A DNA stretch of 64,000 bases, from positions 23,396-87,395 of the forward strand of contig NZ_BNBT01000016.1 in assembly GCF_014656095.1 (NCBI RefSeq). Direction: 5' to 3'. The translations under genes were made by a program, and so were the position numbers. The notes under the pieces are model-generated. The model saw only the letters and a program-made list of their open reading frames with translations, did no database searches and had not been told where the DNA came from. The stretch comes from Streptomyces longispororuber. GTDB lineage: Bacteria; Actinomycetota; Actinomycetes; Streptomycetales; Streptomycetaceae. Positions within the stretch are counted from its first letter, which is position 1. Each line of letters starts with the position of its first letter. Shown piece after piece: positions 1-8,084 of this stretch.

Positions 1-1
1 A

Positions 2-73
2 CGCGCCGTGTACGAACGGCTGCTGGCCGAGTGGGCCGCCGCTGTCCGCGCGGACGTCGTGCCCGCCGCCTGA
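2..73 (+). CDS. Partial 3' end of a small conserved protein
   Basis: The window opens inside this reading frame, so only the last 23 residues and the TGA stop are visible. The tail ends AEWAAAVRADVVPAA. It is nearly identical to the end of the complete 59-residue protein at 17832-18011 (TEWAAAVRAEVVQAA), so the two genes are paralogues. The preserved end and normal codon use suggest a real gene, but the start lies outside the window. Function is unknown. Confidence 0.6.
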   Translation, partial: RAVYERLLAEWAAAVRADVVPAA

Positions 74-618
74 CCCTGGGCACGGCGAGACGCCCCGGAC
101 CCCGCCATGCAGGTGAGGACTGGGGCGTACGTGCACGCGTACTGGCGTCGGGGGATCGAGCGCGGCGGCCCGCGGACCGTACCGCCCGGGGGCGGGGTGA
201 GGTCGGCAGGGCGGAACGGTTGATTGGCAGAGGCGCTGCTGCCGGTCCCGCTTGCGGCGGTTGTGGGCGTCGCGCTGGTACTGCCCTGTACGTGTTCTCC
301 AACTGGTCGTACAGGGCGCGGGCCTTCCGCACGTCCGCCTGCGCCTGGTAGAGCCTCTCGCTGACGTACTGGCTCTGGTTGCGGTCGAGTCGCGCAAGGG
401 GCATGAGTTGGCCGGCGTGGAGGGGCCCTACGCGAAGGTGACGCCGACGGTGGAGTGGTTCCTTATGGATGTGGAGCGGTCCCTCATCGACGCTGCGCCC
501 GCGCGTCGGCGAGTCCGTCGGCTGACCGGCCGTCCGGGGCGGGGCCGCGCGGCCGGGCGCCTCCCTGTTCCGGGACGGAGCAGGCGCGCGGCGTTCCGTT
601 ACGCGGCAGGTGCGCGTC
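74..618. other. Gene-free decayed region with an integrase-like remnant
   Basis: No intact gene is visible. On the plus strand, 402-497 reads GHELAGVEGPYAKVTP and about 15 further residues. This resembles the C-terminal catalytic segment of actinobacterial tyrosine recombinases (GH...GVEG.Y.HVTP). On the minus strand a short stretch with coding-like third positions starts at 404 (MPLARLDRNQSQYVSERL...) and its codon quality fades after about 40 codons. The two pieces abut near position 402, as expected of rearranged gene debris. Both identifications are tentative. Confidence 0.3.
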
Positions 619-1216
619 CTAGGCGTCCCGGTAGCGGTCCCGGACCTCCGGGATGGGTGGAAGCCCGCGGCGGTGCAGGCGGCGATGGCGCCGGTGTTGG
701 CGCTCGGGGTGCAGACGACGGCGCTGGACGCGCCGAGCTCTGGAGCGCGGCCGCCGCGGCGACGGAGACCGCCGTGCCGTGGCCGCGGCGGCGGTGCTCG
801 CGGTGCACGCCCATCGGTTCGAGCGGCCCGGGCCTGCCCGGGCCGGCCGACCACACCGTCACCGCCGCAGCGCGCCCGGCGGCACCTCGACGTTCAGCCT
901 GCCCGTCGGCAGCACGCCGCGCTCCGGCCGGGTCACGTCGTCCAGCAGTCGCTGTGCCAGCTCCTCGTCGCGGTGGGCGGCGGGCGCGAACGTCAGCCGC
1001 AGCAGCCGGGGGCCGTCCAGCAGCCCGACGGCGAGGATCCGCCCGTCCCGGTCCACGTCCGGACCGCGGCGGCGGTCGCCTCCGCCCCCGACCGCCAGAA
1101 CCAGCCCACGTCGCCCGGGTGCAGTTGCGTCGGCGCCCCTCGCGCTGCCACTCCCGCAGCACAACCACCGCCTCGCCGAGCCCGTCCACGTCCGGCTCGC
1201 TCGTCACGATCGTCAT
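619..1216 (-). pseudogene. Broken GNAT-family N-acetyltransferase
   Basis: Stitching frames together gives a two-domain GNAT protein. The N-terminus is MTIVTSEPDVDGLGEAV...REWQREG, followed in the next frame by APTQLHPGDVGWFWRSGAEA, then in a third frame by ILAVGLLDGPRLLRL ending ...LNVEVPPGA. The C-terminal piece carries the acetyl-CoA-binding signature EPMGVHREHRRRGHGTAV and then SANTGAIAA.TAAGF in another frame. At least three or four single-base losses are needed to restore the frame, and the middle of the protein (roughly 100 or more residues) is missing. Family recognition is from memory of streptomycete GNAT proteins. The gene cannot make a full product. Confidence 0.7.
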
Positions 1217-1273
1217 GCCCGCGATCGCAATGCCCGCGATCACACACCAGAGCGGGGAGGGTTCGCACCCGGT

Positions 1274-2158
1274 TTACGACCGGCCGGGCGGCGGGTCGTC
1301 GTCGTCCGGTCCTCCGGGCCCGGGGCAGGTGTCCGGCGGGGAGTCCGGGCGGTCGGCCACGGTGCCGGTCGGCCGGGCGGACGTCGTACCGGTCGGTTCG
1401 GACGTCGTAGCGGCCGGTGTGCGGGACGTCGTAGCGGCCGTTTCGCCGTACGGGGGGCCTGATACGCGGTCGTCGATGACGATCGTGACGGGCGGCGCGC
1501 CGTCGCCGCGGTGCGGGTGCTCGACGACGTCCCGCACCGTCTGGGTGAGCCGCTCGTGGAGGTGGCCCGCGATGGCCCGGGTGCCCGGGTCGTCGTCGGT
1601 CCGGCTGACGCTGCGGAGGCGGGTGAGGGCCGCGACGAGGCTGGGCCCTGACACCCGGACGCTGACGGCCTCGCCCTCCTCGACCACGCTGCCCGGCACC
1701 CGGAAGTGGCGGTCCGGGCTCGCGTGCTCGACGACGAAGGCCCAGGTGTCGCGGTGCGCCCTGACAGTGGCGCAGGAGATCCCGGCCGCCCGCAGCAGGG
1801 TCCTCGTCTCGGTTTCGAGGGCCTCGGGGCATTTCTCGCGACGCTCTGTACGGGGTTCTTGGCGGGGTTCTCCGCGTGGCTCCTCGCGGGGCTCTTCGCG
1901 GGGCGGGCGGGGCTCCCGGCGCGAGAGGCGGGCGAGGTCGTCGAGCGCGCCGCGCACCGCCCTCAGCTCGCTGTCGACACGGGCGAAACCGGTGGTGACG
2001 GCGTCCTCGGTGGCCCGCCGTGCCTGGTCGGCGGCGTGCTGCCGGTCGCTCACGCGCCGGCTCAGCGCTTCGAGTTCGCCGAGGACCCGGCGGAGGAGGT
2101 CGCCGGTGCCGTCGTCCCCCTGGGGATCGCTGCCGCGGTACCTGCCGAATACGCCCAT
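1274..2158 (-). CDS. Hypothetical coiled-coil protein
   Basis: This is a 294-residue protein of unknown function. Residues about 19-80 form a heptad-like, charged helical segment (DLLRRVLGELEALSRRV...). A proline/arginine/glutamate-rich linker with PREEPREEP-type repeats follows at about 80-108, then a folded region at about 110-230 (AGISCATVRAHRDTWAFVVEH) and a low-complexity tail of TAATTS-like repeats. ATG at 2158 is chosen because a GAAGGGG ribosome site lies just upstream and codon quality begins there. Longer frames running further upstream overlap the next gene and look like shadows. No signal peptide or membrane segment is evident, so it is probably cytoplasmic. Confidence 0.65.
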   Translation of the reverse strand: MGVFGRYRGSDPQGDDGTGDLLRRVLGELEALSRRVSDRQHAADQARRATEDAVTTGFARVDSELRAVRGALDDLARLSRREPRPPREEPREEPRGEPRQEPRTERREKCPEALETETRTLLRAAGISCATVRAHRDTWAFVVEHASPDRHFRVPGSVVEEGEAVSVRVSGPSLVAALTRLRSVSRTDDDPGTRAIAGHLHERLTQTVRDVVEHPHRGDGAPPVTIVIDDRVSGPPYGETAATTSRTPAATTSEPTGTTSARPTGTVADRPDSPPDTCPGPGGPDDDDPPPGRS

Positions 2159-2448
2159 GTACGCCCCTTCGCGTCGGCGGTGACCCGGCAAGGGTGCGGG
2201 CATATCGACAAGGCGACAAGACGGCCCGGCGGGCGGCTTTCGGCACGGCCCCGGCCGACGGCCGTGCGCGGGGAGGAACACGCCTGGTGGTGACGGTTCG
2301 TGCCGTCGCACGGCCGGTGCTCGGCGGGCGGTTGCACAGCGCGGAGCGGGGCGTTCGAGGGGCCGGGCGCGCTCACGGCGCTCCCCTCGGGAGCGGTGGG
2401 CGCCCCCAGGGCTCGTCAGCCCGGTCGAGGGGAAGCCGGGCGGCGGGC

Positions 2449-3306
2449 CTAGTACACGACCGACACGACGCGGCACACGGCTTCCGCCAGTCGGCGCTCC
2501 CCGTGGGTGCGGGTACGGCCGAGCGCGGTGGCCGGGTCGATGCCGCGCGTGCACAGCCGCCACGCCGTGTCCGGGTCCCACTCCACGGCCGCCGCGGGCC
2601 GTCCGGCGGGCGGCCGGGCCAGGCTCCAGCGGTCCCGCTCGGCGGTGACGGTCCACGTGCCGCCCGCCGGGCCGCCGACCCGCACCTCCACCTGGGTGCC
2701 GACGGGGGCCTCCGTGTCCCGCAAGGTGTGCGGCAGGGCGCGCAGGAACGTGTCCAGGACCACCGCGAGCGGACCGGGAGCGAGGTCGCTCCCCAGGCCG
2801 ACGGCGTGCCGCACCTGCTGGCGGTGGGTCCAGAACTCGGTGAACTCGCGGGCGCAGTCCAGCCACATGGGCGCCGGATCGACCCCCGCCCAGGACACGC
2901 CCAGCGAGGCGGCCGCCGGGTCGGCGGCCTCGAAGAACCGGGTGACCTGCCGGCCCACCAGGTCCAGGGTGTCGACCAGGGCGGCGGGGCTGACCCGCGC
3001 CCAGGCGTCGACCCACTCCTGGTTGGCGCGGTGGATGAAGGCCTCCAGCGTCTCGCCCGGCGCGGGGCGCGGCCCGCCCTCGTGGCGGTCACGGTCCCGG
3101 CCGAGGCGCCCGTAGTAGTCGCCGAGGACGTGCGCGGCGAGATCGCGCACCGTCCAGCCGGGCACCGCCTCCCGGTGCCAGTCGGCGGGCGCCGCCCCGC
3201 GCAGGGTCGCCAGCAGTGCCTCGTGCTCGGCGGCGAACAGCGGGCGGGCGTCGACGGGCGCGCCGAGCCACGCGTGGCCGTGCGCCCCGGAGGGTCCGGA
3301 ATCCAT
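2449..3306 (-). CDS. Maleylpyruvate isomerase family mycothiol-dependent enzyme
   Basis: This 285-residue protein has the DinB/MDMPI four-helix fold at the N-terminus (about 18-165) and an SCP2-like C-terminal domain (about 180-280). Visible family marks are EHEALLATLRG, the WTVRDLAAHVLGDYYG segment with the first metal-ligand histidine near residue 59, and FWTHRQQVRHAVG with further histidines. Family members bind a divalent metal and use mycothiol, or act as uncharacterised mycothiol S-transferases; the substrate here cannot be told. The ATG at 3306 gives the normal family length. The frame continues upstream through the poly-C tract, which I take as non-coding. It is a single gene, facing away from the operon at 3698. 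Confidence 0.8.
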   Translation of the reverse strand: MDSGPSGAHGHAWLGAPVDARPLFAAEHEALLATLRGAAPADWHREAVPGWTVRDLAAHVLGDYYGRLGRDRDRHEGGPRPAPGETLEAFIHRANQEWVDAWARVSPAALVDTLDLVGRQVTRFFEAADPAAASLGVSWAGVDPAPMWLDCAREFTEFWTHRQQVRHAVGLGSDLAPGPLAVVLDTFLRALPHTLRDTEAPVGTQVEVRVGGPAGGTWTVTAERDRWSLARPPAGRPAAAVEWDPDTAWRLCTRGIDPATALGRTRTHGERRLAEAVCRVVSVVY

Positions 3307-3697
3307 GGCCCCACCTTGCGGGCCGCGCTCCCGGTCGGCCAGCGAATATCCGGCACGGCACGGGCCCCACCGCCTGCGTACGGCCCCCACCGCCCGCGCA
3401 CGGCCCGGCCCCCCCCCCCCCCCCCCCCCCCCCCGTACGGGAAGACCCCTACCGCCCGCGTGCGGCCGGTCCACGGCCCGCGTACCGCCCGCGTTCGGAC
3501 CGCGGGCCCCGCCCCGGTGGGCACGTCCGCCACACGCGCCCCCGCGCAGCTCAGAGGGCCGCCGTGCATCACATCGCCCCTTCGGGGCACCTGTAGCGCC
3601 TGGTACGACCGAACCCCGCGCTCTCCGGTGGACGCCGGGCAGAAAGAGAGGAAGCCTGGTGGAGAACCCTCTCCCCTCACACCCCACGGAAGGCACC
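3307..3697. other. Intergenic promoter region between divergent genes, repeat-bearing
   Basis: This 391-base gap separates two divergent genes. It contains short near-repeats of GTACGGCCCCCACCGCC (3378-3400) and a 26-base cytosine run at 3409-3434. Nothing here looks protein-coding. The promoters of both neighbours must lie in it, but I could not pick out convincing -35/-10 pairs. Confidence 0.6.
3409..3434. repeat. 26-base poly-C homopolymer
   Basis: An uninterrupted run of 26 cytosines occupies 3409-3434, in the gap between the MDMPI-type gene and the methyltransferase operon. Such a tract is prone to slippage in replication and to sequencing or assembly error, so its exact length is uncertain. 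Confidence 0.9.
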
Positions 3698-4393
3698 ATG
3701 GCGCGTTCGCTCACCACCGACGCGCCCCCGGCGGCACCCGTCCCCCCGGCACGGATGTGGCGGCTGCCCGGTGTCTACGCGCCGCAGGCCGACACCCGCC
3801 TCCTCGCCCGCGCCCTGCAGCGCGAGGGCGTGGCGGGCCTCGACGTCCTGGACGTCGGCAGCGGCAGCGGGGCGCTCTCCGTGTACGCCGCGCACTTCGG
3901 CGCCCGCGTCACCGCCGTCGACGTCTCCCGCCGGGCCGTGTGGACCACCCGGTTCAACGCATGGCGCGCCGGCCGTCGTCTCACCGCCCTGCACGGCAGC
4001 CTGGACACGCTCGAAGGCCGCCGCTTCGACGTCCTGGTCAGCAACCCTCCCTACGTGCCCGCGCCGAACCCGAATCCTCCCGCGCGCGGCGCCGCACGCG
4101 CCTGGGACGCCGGGTACGACGGGCGGCACGTGATCGACCGGATCTGTGCCGCCGCGCCCCGGCTGCTGCGCCCGCACGGCGTGTTCCTGATGGTCCACTC
4201 CGCGCTGAGCGGCACCGAGACGACGCTCATGCGCCTGGAGGAGGCGGGCCTGCGGGCCAGGGTGAGCGAGCGGGCGCTGATCCCGCACGGGCCCGTGCTG
4301 CGCTCCCGCCAGGAGTGGCTGCGCGCCCGGAACCTCATAGGCCCCGACGAGACGCTGGAAGGCCTGGTGGTGATCCGTGCCGAACTCCGCTGA
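3698..4393 (+). CDS. HemK2/MTQ2-like class I protein methyltransferase
   Basis: This is a 231-residue SAM-dependent methyltransferase. Motif I is DVLDVGSGSGAL at about 49-60, the acidic post-I residue is in VTAVDVS (about 71-77), and motif IV is NPPYVPAP at 116-123. NPPY is the signature of enzymes that methylate glutamine amide nitrogen (HemK/PrmC, MTQ2) or exocyclic amines. The ATG at 3698 follows GGAAGG. It is the first gene of a tight operon: the next frame starts 17 bases before its stop. The physiological target is unknown; its partners are an iron-sulfur protein and an iron-dependent oxidase-like protein. The poly-C tract lies upstream, between this operon and the divergent isomerase gene. 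Confidence 0.8.
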   Translation: MARSLTTDAPPAAPVPPARMWRLPGVYAPQADTRLLARALQREGVAGLDVLDVGSGSGALSVYAAHFGARVTAVDVSRRAVWTTRFNAWRAGRRLTALHGSLDTLEGRRFDVLVSNPPYVPAPNPNPPARGAARAWDAGYDGRHVIDRICAAAPRLLRPHGVFLMVHSALSGTETTLMRLEEAGLRARVSERALIPHGPVLRSRQEWLRARNLIGPDETLEGLVVIRAELR

Positions 4394-4832
4394 GCCCCGC
4401 CACGCCCCCGACCGGGCCCCGTGCCCGGCGGCCGCGGCCCCCGTCCCGGCCCCGGCCCCCACCCAGGACGCGCGGCGCGTCACCGTTGACCCGGCGGGCC
4501 CCCTGCTGGTGGAGGGGCCGGTCGAGGTCGTGACCGCCGACGGCTCCCTCGTACGGTCCGACCGCTTCGTCGTCGCCGTCTGCGCCTGCCGCCGCACGCG
4601 TACGCCGCCCTGGTGCGACACCAGCCACCGCCGCCGCACCAAGGGTTCGCCCGCCGCCGAGGGCGGCCCGCGCCCGGCGGGGCCCGGGAACCGGACGAGC
4701 TCCCCGGAACCTGCGGGCTCCCCCGCCGCCGGCCCGGCGCCCGCGCCCGCTCCGAAGGGCCCGTACGACTCGAAGGACCAGCACCGCTCGAAGGACCGGC
4801 ACCGCTCGAAGGACGCGAAGGACGCGACGTGA
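4377..4832 (+). CDS. CDGSH iron-sulfur domain protein
   Basis: This 151-residue protein carries the full CDGSH signature: C69-x-C71-x2-T-x3-P-x-C80-D-x2-H84, which in the family binds one redox-active 2Fe-2S cluster with three Cys and one His ligands. The core is about residues 34-88. It is flanked by a proline/alanine-rich N-terminus and an unusual hydrophilic tail with three SKD/RSKD repeats (about 130-150). The GTG at 4377 overlaps the methyltransferase by 17 bases, and its TGA overlaps the next gene's GTG (GTGA), so translation is probably coupled. It is likely a small electron carrier or cluster donor for the adjacent oxidase-like protein; that role is inference from the operon. Confidence 0.85.
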   Translation: MPNSAEPRHAPDRAPCPAAAAPVPAPAPTQDARRVTVDPAGPLLVEGPVEVVTADGSLVRSDRFVVAVCACRRTRTPPWCDTSHRRRTKGSPAAEGGPRPAGPGNRTSSPEPAGSPAAGPAPAPAPKGPYDSKDQHRSKDRHRSKDAKDAT

Positions 4833-5836
4833 CCCACCTGCCGCCCCCGCGTGGGCCCCTCTCGCACGCCGTCATCACCGCCCTGCGCGACGGTCCCGAC
4901 GGCCTCGCGCACGACCCCGCCGCCCTCCGCGGCGCCGACCCGTGGGGCGAGGACCTGCACCTCGCCCTGTACGTGCTCTACGAACTGCACTACCGGGGCT
5001 TCGACTCCGTCCCCGACGACCTGGAGTGGCACCCGGCCCTGCTCGCCGTGCGCCGCGGCCTGGAGGACGCCTTCCTCACCGCGCTGCGCGACGCCGTTCC
5101 CACCGGGCGCACGGCCGCGGAGGCCCTCGAGGACCTCCTGGTCGAGCCCGTCGAGGCCACGGGCAGCGTCAGCCACCACCTCGCCAAGGACGGCGAGCTG
5201 TGGCAGGTGCGCGAGTACGCCGCGCTGCGGTCGCTCTACCACCTCAAGGAGGCCGACCCGCACGCCTGGGTGCTGCCGCGCCTGTACGGCCGGGCCAAGG
5301 CCGCGATGGCGGCGATCGAGTACGACGAGTTCGGCGCGGGCCGCGCCGAACGCGTGCACGCCCAGCTCTTCGCCGACCTGATGAGCGACCTCCGGCTCGA
5401 CCCGACGTACGGCCGCTACCTCGACCGGGCCCCCGCCGAGGCGCTCGTGGTCGTCAACCTCATGTCGCTGTTCGGCCTGCACCGCGCGCTGCGCGGCGCG
5501 CTCGTCGGGCACTTCGCCACAGTCGAGATCACCTCCCCGCCCGGTTCGCGGCGCCTCGCCGCCGCCATGCGCCGCCTGGACGCGGGCCCGGCCGCCGAGC
5601 ACTTCTACGCCGAGCACGTCGAGGCCGACGCCGTGCACGAGCAGGTCGTGCGCCGCGAGGTGGTGGCGGGACTGCTGGCCGACGAGCCGGAGCTCGACGC
5701 CGACGTCGCCTTCGGGGCGGACGCGACCGTCCTGGTGGAGGACCGGTTCGCGGCGTACCTGCTGGACGTGTGGGGGCAGGGCCGCTCGGCGCTGCGCGGC
5801 GAGCACGCCCCCGCCCTCGCCGGACACGCCCGCTGA
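4829..5836 (+). CDS. Iron-containing redox enzyme (haem-oxygenase-fold) family protein
   Basis: This 335-residue, largely helical protein resembles the TENA/PqqC/haem-oxygenase-like diiron family annotated in streptomycetes as iron-containing redox enzyme. Metal-ligand candidates are the acidic and histidine residues of EYDEFGAGRAERVHAQLF (about 170-187) and HFYAEHVEADAVHEQVV (about 254-270), spaced as in HDO enzymes. The GTG start overlaps the upstream stop by four bases. Gene order methyltransferase-CDGSH-oxidase suggests that the CDGSH protein passes electrons to this enzyme. The substrate is unknown. The stop lies at the beginning of an 8-bp tandem repeat array. Confidence 0.75.
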   Translation: MTHLPPPRGPLSHAVITALRDGPDGLAHDPAALRGADPWGEDLHLALYVLYELHYRGFDSVPDDLEWHPALLAVRRGLEDAFLTALRDAVPTGRTAAEALEDLLVEPVEATGSVSHHLAKDGELWQVREYAALRSLYHLKEADPHAWVLPRLYGRAKAAMAAIEYDEFGAGRAERVHAQLFADLMSDLRLDPTYGRYLDRAPAEALVVVNLMSLFGLHRALRGALVGHFATVEITSPPGSRRLAAAMRRLDAGPAAEHFYAEHVEADAVHEQVVRREVVAGLLADEPELDADVAFGADATVLVEDRFAAYLLDVWGQGRSALRGEHAPALAGHAR

Positions 5837-5958
5837 CCCCGCGACCCGTTGATGCGCTGATCCGCTGAGTTGCTGATCTGCCGAGCTGCTGAGCCGCTGA
5901 TCCGCCGGTCTGCTGACCCGCTGACCTGTTGACCTGCTGACCCGCTGACCCGCTGACC
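5835..5958. repeat. Degenerate 8-bp tandem repeat array
   Basis: About 15.5 units of 8 bp, consensus GAYCCGCT, run without interruption from the stop codon of the preceding gene to 5958. The 3' units (GACCCGCT, GACCTGTT, GACCTGCT) are best conserved. On the minus strand the array would read as an 8-residue Ser/Gln/Arg repeat, but no start or neighbouring coding signal supports translation. Confidence 0.85.
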
Positions 5959-6128
5959 ATCCGAACGGCACTCAGCGCCGACGAGCCCCTGAGGGCCGCC
6001 GCGCCGCCCGTTCCGGCCCCTTTACGGTGCCGGGCCGGGTGAGCGGCGCGCCCCTGGGGCTCGCCGTGCTGCCCGGAACCACCGGCGGTACGAGGGGGAC
6101 GGGTCCGGCCCGGTGGGCGGGGCACGGG

Positions 6129-6159
6129 GACGGGCCCGGCCGGGTGGGCCGGGCCCGTC
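6129..6159. terminator. Perfect 13-bp hairpin, likely bidirectional terminator
   Basis: GACGGGCCCGGCC and its exact reverse complement flank a 5-base loop. It lies between the convergent redox operon and the DUF5709 gene, where a shared terminator is expected. There is no poly-T tract, as is usual in this genus. Confidence 0.7.
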
Positions 6160-6224
6160 GCGCTCGTCCCTGGCCGGGCGAGGTCAGGCCGGGAGGGACC
6201 GGGGCGGACCGGTCGGCGGACCGG

Positions 6225-6713
6225 TCACATCTGCCCCTCCCCCGGCTCCTCCTCGTCGGGCTCCTCCACGACGTGCACCGCGGCCTCCTCGGCGCCCGCC
6301 GCGCCCCCGTCCACCCCCACGTCGGAGGCGACGAGGTCCTTGGTGGTGTCCCGGCTCACGCCCTCGTCCGGGGCGACCAGGCGGCCGGCGCGGTCCGCCC
6401 CGGTCTCGGGGTCCCGGAGCTCGCCCTCGCCGCCGGGCAGGTCGCCGATGCCGTCACCCGCGGGCGGTTCCGTGTCCGGCACCTCCCGGCTCAGCCGCTC
6501 GTCGAGGGACTCGCCCTCGTGCTGCTCCGCCGCCGTGACGCCGGTCTCGTTGACGCCCAGGGGCTTCTCCGGCGGCGAGTAGCCCTCGTCGAGGATGTCG
6601 TCGTACGTACGCTCGTCCACGGCGTCCTGGAGGTCCAGGGGCGCCGCGTCCTCCTGTTCCTCGTTGTCGCCGGTGGGCTGGTAGGCGTCGTCCGCCATGC
6701 TGCTGTCACTCAT
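6225..6713 (-). CDS. DUF5709 domain-containing acidic protein
   Basis: This 162-residue, strongly acidic, probably disordered protein contains the segments YDDILDEGYSPPEKPLG (about 37-53) and ESLDERLSREVPD, typical of the actinobacterial DUF5709 family. The C-terminus is a run of glutamates (HVVEEPDEEEPGEGQM). Function is unknown. An AGGAGGT ribosome site directly precedes the ATG at 6713. The gene stands alone; a 315-base gap separates it from the divergent flavoprotein, and the hairpin at 6129-6159 terminates it. Confidence 0.85.
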   Translation of the reverse strand: MSDSSMADDAYQPTGDNEEQEDAAPLDLQDAVDERTYDDILDEGYSPPEKPLGVNETGVTAAEQHEGESLDERLSREVPDTEPPAGDGIGDLPGGEGELRDPETGADRAGRLVAPDEGVSRDTTKDLVASDVGVDGGAAGAEEAAVHVVEEPDEEEPGEGQM

Positions 6714-7028
6714 GGCACCTCCTGCTTCCGCGGTATCGGGGCGGCACAGGGATCTCCAGGCCGCCGGAGCCTCTCGGTGCCCGTCACAGACCTCGCCAAA
6801 CGTGTCCGGCCCCCACCGTCGCGGCCGTGACCGTCCTCCCGGCGCTCGCGCCCGGCGAACCGCACACCGCTGCCCAGGCCCTTCCCCACCTGCACACATC
6901 ATGGGCCGGATGGCGCGGCTTCGCAGCCGGTCACGCCGTGGGGCGCCCCTGGCGCTTTGCCGTACCGGCAACCATGTTTGCTTTCGCGGCAGGTGCACAC
7001 GCACCGTCGTCGCAAGGAGGTGGTCACG
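6714..7028. promoter_or_regulatory. Divergent promoter region
   Basis: This 315-base gap holds the upstream regions of the DUF5709 gene and the flavoprotein gene. A locally AT-richer stretch (CAACCATGTTTGCTTTCGC, about 6969-6987) lies 40 bases upstream of the AAGGAGG site of the plus-strand gene and is the best place for its promoter. No exact promoter hexamers or operators stood out. Confidence 0.4.
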
Positions 7029-8084
7029 GTGACCGAGCACATGGACGACAGAGCCCGTCGGGTGTACGAGAGGACCCGGCGAGTGGCCGACGGGGCCCGA
7101 CAGGTGGACGGCAGGGCTCAGCAGGTGGACGGCGGCTACGACGTGGTGGTGGTCGGCGGTGGCGCCGCCGGGCTGAACGGGGCCCTGATGCTCGCGCGGG
7201 CGCGGCGCTCCGTTGCGGTGATCGACGCGGGCGCCCCGCGCAACGCCCCGGCGAGCCAGGTGCACGGGCTCCTCGGCCGTGAGGGGACGCCGCCCGCCGA
7301 GCTGCTGGAACGCGGCCGGGCGGAGGTGCGCGGGTACGGCGCCCACGTGGTGTCCGGCTCGGTGGAGTCGGCAGCCCGGGACGGCGAGGGCTTCACCGTC
7401 GCGCTGGCCGACGGCCGGAGCGTCCGCGCGCGGCGGCTCCTGGTGGCGACCGGCCTCGTCGACGAGCTGCCGGACGTGCCGGGGCTGCGCGAGCGCTGGG
7501 GGCGGGACGTGCTGCACTGCCCGTACTGCCACGGCTGGGAGGTCCGCGACCAGGCCGTCGGCGTGCTGGCGGGCGGGCCGATGTCGGTGCACCAGGCGCT
7601 GCTGTTCCGGCAGTTGACCGACGACGTCACGTACTTCACCCACACCGGGGCGGCCCTGGACGACGAGGAGGCGGAGCAGTTCGCGGCGCTCGGCGTCCGG
7701 GTCGTGGACGGGGAGGTGACCGGCCTTGAGGTGGCGGACGACCGGCTCGTGGGCGTGCGGCTGCGCGGCGGCGCCACCGTCGCGCGTGACGCCCTCGCGG
7801 TCGCGCCGCGCATCGTGGCGCGCGCCGGTTTCCTGGCGGCGCTGGGGCTGCGGGCGGTCGAGCACCCCATGGGTGTCGGCGCGTACGTCCCGTGCGACGC
7901 GACCGGCCGCACCGAGGTGCCGGGCGTGTGGGTCGCGGGCAACGTCACCGACCTGACCGCCCAGGTGGGCGCGGCCGCGGCGGCGGGCGCCGCGGCGGGT
8001 GCCCAGATCAACGCCGACCTGGTCGCCGAGGACACCCGGCGGGCCGTGGCCGCCCGGCGGCGGGCGGCGGCCGTCAGAGCGTGA
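7029..8084 (+). CDS. NAD(P)/FAD-dependent oxidoreductase, thioredoxin-reductase-like
   Basis: This is a 351-residue two-dinucleotide-domain flavoprotein. The FAD site is VVVGGGAAGLNGALMLARA (about 39-57), the redox centre is CPYCHGWE (C164 and C167), and the C-terminal FAD-contacting motif GVWVAGNVTD sits near residue 300. CPYC-HGWE distinguishes this clade from true TrxB (CATC). Members are flavin disulfide reductases of unclear substrate, some in thiol or dithiolopyrrolone chemistry. GTG 7029 is chosen because AAGGAGG ends 8 bases upstream; the in-frame GTG at 7020 touches that site. An extra 36-residue N-terminus with VDGRAQQVDG repeats precedes the Rossmann fold. The gene overlaps the convergent neighbour by 11 bases. 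Confidence 0.85.
   Translation: MTEHMDDRARRVYERTRRVADGARQVDGRAQQVDGGYDVVVVGGGAAGLNGALMLARARRSVAVIDAGAPRNAPASQVHGLLGREGTPPAELLERGRAEVRGYGAHVVSGSVESAARDGEGFTVALADGRSVRARRLLVATGLVDELPDVPGLRERWGRDVLHCPYCHGWEVRDQAVGVLAGGPMSVHQALLFRQLTDDVTYFTHTGAALDDEEAEQFAALGVRVVDGEVTGLEVADDRLVGVRLRGGATVARDALAVAPRIVARAGFLAALGLRAVEHPMGVGAYVPCDATGRTEVPGVWVAGNVTDLTAQVGAAAAAGAAAGAQINADLVAEDTRRAVAARRRAAAVRA

Noticed and set aside
252..2183. 643-codon plus-strand open frame across the left region
   Set aside because: It is antisense to the GNAT remnant and the coiled-coil gene, is Arg/Pro/Ser-rich and has no ribosome site or motif; long open frames are common by chance at this GC content.
3677..5971. 764-codon minus-strand frame opposite the CDGSH operon
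   Set aside because: Antisense shadow of three well-supported genes; its Ser/Gln/Arg repeat is the 8-bp array read in reverse.
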